DNA of 64,000 nucleotides, taken from Flavobacterium daemonense. GTDB taxonomy: Bacteria; Bacteroidota; Bacteroidia; Flavobacteriales; Flavobacteriaceae. The translations under genes and the position numbers were made by a program. Positions 59,834-64,000 of the stretch are shown here, piece by piece. The first letter of the stretch is position 1; each line of letters starts with the position of its first letter. Below the pieces are notes generated by a model, which had not been told where the DNA came from, did not search any database, and saw only the letters and a program-made list of their open reading frames with translations. Where the stretch lies: assembly GCF_007341385.1 (NCBI RefSeq), contig NZ_VJYD01000003.1:341911-405910 (forward strand), in the 5' to 3' direction.

Positions 59834-61108
59834 ATGACTTTTCAAAATACACGCGAATTTGCACGAGAGCTAGATTCGAAAGACGCATTAAACCATTACC
59901 AACAAGAATTTATTTTCCCTAAAGTAAATGATAAACGAGTAATTTACTTTACAGGAAATTCATTAGGATTACAGCCAAAACGTACTAAAGCTTATGTGGA
60001 TGAAATAATGAATGACTGGGCAGAATTGGCTGTTGAAGGTCATTTTTATGCAGAGAAACCTTGGTGGGATTATCAGGAAAGATTTGCTGAACCGTTAAGT
60101 AAAATTGTCGGAGCGCTTCCGTCAGAAGTTACTGTGATGAATACTTTGACTGTGAATCTTCACTTATTGATGGTTTCTTTTTATCAGCCAAAAGGCAAAC
60201 GTTATAAAATTATCTGCGAAGAAAAAGCTTTTCCGTCAGATCAATATATGTTTCAGAGTCAGGTAAATTTTCACGGATACAAACCAGAAGATGCGATTAT
60301 AGAAATCAAACGCCGTGAAGGAGAACATAATATTCGTCTTGAAGATGTTTTGGCAAAAATTGAAGAAGTTGGCGACGAATTGGCTTTGGTTCTAATTGGT
60401 GGCGTAAACTATTATACAGGACAAGTTTTCGATATTAAAACGATTACAGCAGCAGGGCAAAAAGCCGGAGCAAAAGTAGGCTGGGATTTAGCGCACGCAG
60501 CGGGAAATATTAAATTAGAACTTCACGATTGGAATGTTGATTTCGCTGCTTGGTGCAGTTATAAATACATGAATTCAGGACCAGGAAATGCTTCTGGAGT
60601 TTTTGTTCACGAAAAACATCATAATGCCGATTTGCCAAGATTCGCCGGTTGGTGGGGACATAATAAAGAGCGTCGTTTTAAAATGGAGCCAAATTTTGAT
60701 CCCGTTCATGGGGCAGGAGGATGGCAGATCAGTAATCTTCCGGTCTTGTCTTTAGCGCCATATTTAGCTTCTGTTGAAATGTTTGCTGAGGTTGGAATGG
60801 ACGCATTAATTGCAAAACGCGATCATATTACTTCTTATTTGGAATTTATTCTGCATGAAATTGATAAAGAAGTAGAAAGCACTTTTGAAATCATTACGCC
60901 GACAAATCCTGAAGAAAGGGCTTCGCAACTTTCTGTTTTCTTGCATGGTGAAGGAAGAAGTTTATTCGATTATTTAATGAAAAACGGAGTAATTACAGAT
61001 TGGCGTGAACCCAATGTTATTCGTTTGGCACCAGTTCCTTTGTATTGCTCATATGAAGATATGTATGATTTTGGGCAAATTTTGAAAAAAGGAATTTTAG
61101 GGAAGTAA
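59834..61108 (+). CDS. kynU: Kynureninase
   Basis: This 424-residue PLP enzyme cleaves L-kynurenine (or 3-hydroxykynurenine) to anthranilate (or 3-hydroxyanthranilate) and alanine. The PLP lysine is Lys244 in WCSYKYMNSGPGNASGVFVH. Other family blocks are YFTGNSLGLQPKRTKAYVDE, WWDYQERFAEPLSKIVGA, VMNTLTVNLHLLMVSFYQ, WDLAHAAGNIKLELHDWNVD and FAGWWGHNKERRFKMEPNFD. No tryptophan dioxygenase or kynurenine monooxygenase genes lie nearby, so the rest of the pathway, if present, is elsewhere. It stands alone between repeat-rich gaps. Confidence 0.95.
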   Translation: MTFQNTREFARELDSKDALNHYQQEFIFPKVNDKRVIYFTGNSLGLQPKRTKAYVDEIMNDWAELAVEGHFYAEKPWWDYQERFAEPLSKIVGALPSEVTVMNTLTVNLHLLMVSFYQPKGKRYKIICEEKAFPSDQYMFQSQVNFHGYKPEDAIIEIKRREGEHNIRLEDVLAKIEEVGDELALVLIGGVNYYTGQVFDIKTITAAGQKAGAKVGWDLAHAAGNIKLELHDWNVDFAAWCSYKYMNSGPGNASGVFVHEKHHNADLPRFAGWWGHNKERRFKMEPNFDPVHGAGGWQISNLPVLSLAPYLASVEMFAEVGMDALIAKRDHITSYLEFILHEIDKEVESTFEIITPTNPEERASQLSVFLHGEGRSLFDYLMKNGVITDWREPNVIRLAPVPLYCSYEDMYDFGQILKKGILGK

Positions 61109-61116
61109 GAGTGAAT

Positions 61117-61367
61117 TAATCTCGCAAAGTCGCGAAGACGCAAAGTTTTTTTATTTAAAGCCACGGATTATAAGGATTAAAAAGATTTTTTCTGAATTGC
61201 CTCTAGCTTTGGCTGGAGATGTTAAAGATGAAATTTAAGGAGGCTTTAGCCGAACTATACTAGTTTGGCTAAAGCCTTTTATTTGACTATTTGTTTTATT
61301 CAGCTAAAGCTGTAAGCTATTAAACTTAAAACATTAAACTTTGCGCCTCTGCGTCTTTGCGAGATTA
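61117..61367. repeat. CTCGCAAAG-type inverted repeat with internal GGCTTTAGCC palindromes
   Basis: The 32-bp arms 61117-61148 (TAATCTCGCAAAGTCGCGAA...) and 61336-61367 (complement, a few mismatches) enclose palindromes of the type GGCTTTAGCC, GGCTAAAGCC and CAGCTAAAGCTG (about 61240-61310). The 398-bp gap has no gene. Confidence 0.7.
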
Positions 61368-61506
61368 ATATATTCTACTTTTAATAAAAACGCTCCGAGA
61401 TTTCAACCAAATCTTCTAATCTTATAAACTTTCCAAAAAATTCTGTAATAAACTTTATACCAGATATTCCGTATTTTGTAGTGTAATAATTTTTAAAACT
61501 ACAATC

Positions 61507-61935
61507 ATGAAAGCCTTATATATATTATTTGCCGCTTTATCTATAGTTTCTTGTCAAAATCAAGGAAAAAAAGATATCAATATAGCAAAACAAGCCAGTA
61601 TTGATTCTATGAAAGTTGAAATTAGCAAACAACGTGTTATAGACTCAATGAAAACACAAATGGCTAATTTAGAAGCAGAAAAAGCAAAAGCTCAAGAGCA
61701 AAAAGTTGTAGTAGTTCATCAACAAGATGGAACAGCAACCGCTGAAACACCTAAAAAGAAAGGCTGGAGTGCAACTGCTAAAGGCGCTGTAATTGGTGCT
61801 GGTGTAGGAGCTGCAACTGGAGCAATCGTGAGCAAGAAAAAAGGTGAAGGAGCAATAATTGGCGGTTTAGCCGGTGCTGCTTTAGGAACTGGAACAGGTG
61901 CTGTGATCGACAGTAAACAGAAAAAGAAAGAATAG
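61507..61935 (+). CDS. Glycine-zipper lipoprotein
   Basis: The 142-residue protein has a lipoprotein signal (KALYILFAALSIVSC, Cys16). A charged Lys/Gln/Glu-rich helix (about 20-75, with VVVVHQQDG at its end) leads into a C-terminal glycine zipper: GAVIGAGVGAATGAIVSKKK and GAIIGGLAGAALGTGTGAVI (about 92-133), ended by KKK. This YMGG/OmpA-glycine-zipper pattern usually inserts into or associates with membranes. Function is unknown; some members are envelope-stress proteins. It is monocistronic with a terminator shared with the convergent gene. Confidence 0.8.
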   Translation: MKALYILFAALSIVSCQNQGKKDINIAKQASIDSMKVEISKQRVIDSMKTQMANLEAEKAKAQEQKVVVVHQQDGTATAETPKKKGWSATAKGAVIGAGVGAATGAIVSKKKGEGAIIGGLAGAALGTGTGAVIDSKQKKKE

Positions 61936-61956
61936 ATTTTTAGATACTATAAATTT

Positions 61957-61996
61957 AAAAAACGCCGATTTAGAACATTTAAATCGGCGTTTTTGT
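61957..61996. terminator. Bidirectional terminator between convergent genes
   Basis: AAAACGCCGATTTA pairs with TAAATCGGCGTTTT around GAACATT, with A- and T-runs on either side. It can serve both the glycine-zipper gene (plus) and the 62006..63808 gene (minus). Confidence 0.85.
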
Positions 61997-62005
61997 TTTA
62001 AGTAA

Positions 62006-63808
62006 TTATGAATTGGGAATCTGAATAGCGTTCAATTCTGATTTATAGAAATCGAATTGCTTTTTGATTTTTTCTTCTTCATTTTTGAAATAAAAAGTAG
62101 AAGAAAACAAATTTTGATAATATTCAATTCCTTCTAAAATATTCGCTTTAAAAGTATTCCATTTTTTAAGCTGATTCGTTGTAATTTCTCCAGAAACAGT
62201 TTCAATTTCATTTCTAAAATAGTCAACATACATTTTCAATTCTTTCACAAATACATGCGGACGATCATTAGTTCTTAAAATAGATTTTCCTTGATAAATA
62301 TGCTGCAACATTTCTTTTATAGAAACTTCTTGATCGAAATAAGCTAAATTTGGCCCCGGACAAATTACTACTCCTTGATTCTGGCCTTTTATTTTAATGT
62401 CATTTTCAAGATACGAAGCGTTTGCTAAACCAACACATAAACACGATTTTTCGGTTATTTTGATTTTGCTTTTTTCGAATTCGCTGTCGCTTAAAATGTC
62501 TTTTTTGCTTTCCAACTCTCCCAGTTTTATGTCTTGATATTTTTTTGAAGCCGTACAAATTCCGTGTGGATCATATTCTTTGCTTAGCGCTAAAAATTTC
62601 TTTGGACACGAGCTTCCAGCTTTGTTTTCATGAATTCGTTTTTGTTTTAAAAACTCGTTTGTTGTTCCTTTCAACGTATTAAACGGAACTCCCAAAGGCG
62701 AAATATTACTCAAATAAAAATCATTTTCTTTTGCGTTCATCAACAAATCTCTAGTTTCTTGATCTACAGAAGTTGCTTCAGGAACCAATAAAAAAGGCGA
62801 ACCCCAGCCAACAGAATTTACTTTATATTCATCTAATAAAAACTCATGTTCTTCTGCAGTTCCAACGCCGCCTTGAACCGTAATTTTTATCTCTAAAGGA
62901 TTTTCGGGTATAGGCTGATTTTTTGCCTGTAAAGCTTTAATCATTAAATCGTGGGCGGATTGTACCAATTGCTCTTTTTTTTGCTTGAATTCTTCTAAAA
63001 TAGTACCTAATAAAAGTCCGTCAGTGGCAAAAGCGTGACCACCGCAGTTTAATCCCGATTCTATTCGGTATTCAGAAACCCAAAGCCCTTTTTTTGCCAA
63101 GAAATTTCCCTGAATCATTGCCGATCTAAAATCACTTACTTTTAGAATAATTTTCTTTTTCAGTTCGTTCTTTTCATTCGGAAAAAAATCTTTGAAGTTT
63201 TCAAAATAACTATACAATCGCGGATTCATTCCGGCAGAAAGTACAACAGACGATTCCAGATTACTGTTTGCAAAACCTCTTAAAGCGGCATGAGCATCGT
63301 TAAATTCAGTTGGAAGCTGTTCATTTTTGGCAAAATTGTCTTTGTCAAGTTTCGTCATGATGTTAACGTCAATTTCGCCTGAAAAAAGATGGGTTTCAAT
63401 ATAATTCTGAATATTTTCTTTAAAAGCGATTCCATCATCCAATAAATTCTGAAATCCTTTTTTAATGTCGGAAGTATTGGGTAAAATCGACATGAAGTTT
63501 TCCAAAGCTGTTTTGCTTTCGGTTAATTCAGTTTTGAAATTTTCGAATTTTTCTTTTACGATTTTATCGACTAAGTTTAAGTAAGATTTAATTCTTTCGG
63601 CTCTATAATCATGAAATTTCTGAGTGATTTCTTCATACGGAAAATTAAATTTAGTGCTATAAAAATTACGCATCTTTTCAATCAACTCATCGTCAGCAAT
63701 TGAAATTACAGACGAGATTCCGTATTGCGCCACACGAATTGGGCTGTCAATTGTATACGCAAGTCCCATTACCGGTATGTGGAAAGTATGTAAAGGCGTT
63801 TTTGTCAT
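62006..63808 (-). CDS. Unrecognised 600-residue protein with flavin-barrel-like motifs
   Basis: The protein starts at ATG 63808 (MTKTPLHTFHIPVMGLAYTI). The open frame runs upstream to 63967, but that part is intergenic repeat. There is no signal peptide. Several blocks resemble FMN-dependent TIM-barrel enzymes of the nitronate monooxygenase/FabK type: PVMGLAYTIDSPIRVAQYGI at the N-terminus, SGLNCGGHAFATDGLLLG (compare GGHxG), and ITVQGGVGTAEEHEFLLDEY followed by GWGSPFLLVPEATSVD. It is longer than those enzymes: a helical insert (about 70-150) and a C-terminal ~190 residues with cysteines (SSCPKKF, HGICTA, KSCLCVGLANASYL, VVICPGPNLAYF) have no match I know. I infer a redox enzyme; the activity is unknown. 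Confidence 0.6.
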   Translation of the reverse strand: MTKTPLHTFHIPVMGLAYTIDSPIRVAQYGISSVISIADDELIEKMRNFYSTKFNFPYEEITQKFHDYRAERIKSYLNLVDKIVKEKFENFKTELTESKTALENFMSILPNTSDIKKGFQNLLDDGIAFKENIQNYIETHLFSGEIDVNIMTKLDKDNFAKNEQLPTEFNDAHAALRGFANSNLESSVVLSAGMNPRLYSYFENFKDFFPNEKNELKKKIILKVSDFRSAMIQGNFLAKKGLWVSEYRIESGLNCGGHAFATDGLLLGTILEEFKQKKEQLVQSAHDLMIKALQAKNQPIPENPLEIKITVQGGVGTAEEHEFLLDEYKVNSVGWGSPFLLVPEATSVDQETRDLLMNAKENDFYLSNISPLGVPFNTLKGTTNEFLKQKRIHENKAGSSCPKKFLALSKEYDPHGICTASKKYQDIKLGELESKKDILSDSEFEKSKIKITEKSCLCVGLANASYLENDIKIKGQNQGVVICPGPNLAYFDQEVSIKEMLQHIYQGKSILRTNDRPHVFVKELKMYVDYFRNEIETVSGEITTNQLKKWNTFKANILEGIEYYQNLFSSTFYFKNEEEKIKKQFDFYKSELNAIQIPNS

Positions 63809-63924
63809 TTGTCTTAAATTAAAATAAAGACAAATATTGAAAAAAGGATTTTTTAAAAACGTGATAATTATCAGTTTTGTAAGTTGTTGAGAATGTTTTT
63901 TTGCCAACGAGCTACCCTCAATCT

Positions 63925-64000
63925 TGTCATTCCGAGGAACGAGGAATCTCCGCAAGAAGCTCGACAAAGATCGGACTTTCGTTGCGGAGTTACTCGTGGA
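63925..64000. repeat. GTCATTCCGAGG inverted repeat cut by the window end
   Basis: TGTCATTCCGAGGAACGAGG (from 63925) is followed by AATCTCCGCAA. The segment GTTGCGGAGTTACTCGT at 63981-63997 is the beginning of the complementary arm. It is the same family as 42735..42808. Confidence 0.65.

Noticed and set aside
63809..63967. 53-codon N-terminal extension of the 600-residue protein
   Set aside because: Its outer part translates the GTCATTCCGAGG intergenic repeat, and the protein-like sequence starts at ATG 63808.

Overview
The window looks like chromosomal DNA of a Flavobacterium-like member of the Bacteroidota. It is AT-rich. Starts lack clear Shine-Dalgarno sequences, and several genes are preceded by the Bacteroidota-type promoter TTTG-N17..23-TAnnTTTG. 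The proteins include a type IX secretion (T9SS) sorting domain, a TonB-dependent receptor/lipoprotein pair and a RagA-type signature. Housekeeping enzymes are of the expected kinds. I see no prophage, insertion sequence, CRISPR array, tRNA or rRNA.

Layout. 1-2800: two tandem paralogous outer-membrane beta-barrel genes, duplicated together with upstream box and terminator. 2.9-6.3 kb: tyrS, an inverted-repeat-flanked small membrane gene, a LuxE-like acyltransferase and a mini T9SS-tail protein. 6.5-14.4 kb: a probable phosphate-starvation locus with lipoprotein and TonB receptor (minus strand) divergent from a PhoB-like regulator, a PhoR-like kinase and an OprO/P-type porin (plus strand). 14.5-25 kb: glycosyltransferase, Lys/Ala-rich protein, SprA-motif surface protein, PH-like membrane protein, aspartate kinase, GNAT, fructose-1,6-bisphosphatase and TerB. 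25.3-31.5 kb: HupE, dCMP deaminase, S41 protease and small proteins. 31.8-36.4 kb: DUF3109 protein and ribonucleotide reductase nrdB/nrdA. 37.4-40 kb: DUF1800/DUF1501 pair. 40.4-44.8 kb: aromatic amino-acid operon (pheA, aminotransferase, tyrA, DAHP synthase/chorismate mutase). 45-48.7 kb: a 1214-residue VIT/vWA multidomain protein. 48.8-56.7 kb: rsgA, dtd, three DUF3857/transglutaminase-fold paralogs and a MazG-like protein. 56.8-64 kb: aroA, queA, kynU, a glycine-zipper lipoprotein and an unrecognised 600-residue protein.

Two regulatory systems stand out. First, the promoters of the TonB receptor and of the porin both carry arrays of TAACA-type hexamers with an exact 11-bp period. Each array ends exactly 8 bp before a TCTTTG-type -7 element, the geometry expected of PhoB/PhoP-family boxes. 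Second, the aromatic operon begins with a 26-codon ORF rich in Phe and Tyr codons. A 10-bp antiterminator pairing and an intrinsic terminator follow it, forming a complete translational attenuator.

The intergenic regions are unusually structured. Several families of dispersed inverted repeats occur, often as large imperfect stems enclosing a conventional terminator. One short palindrome (CCCGACAGG...CCTGTCGGG) is present four times, and another family shows compensatory base changes between copies.
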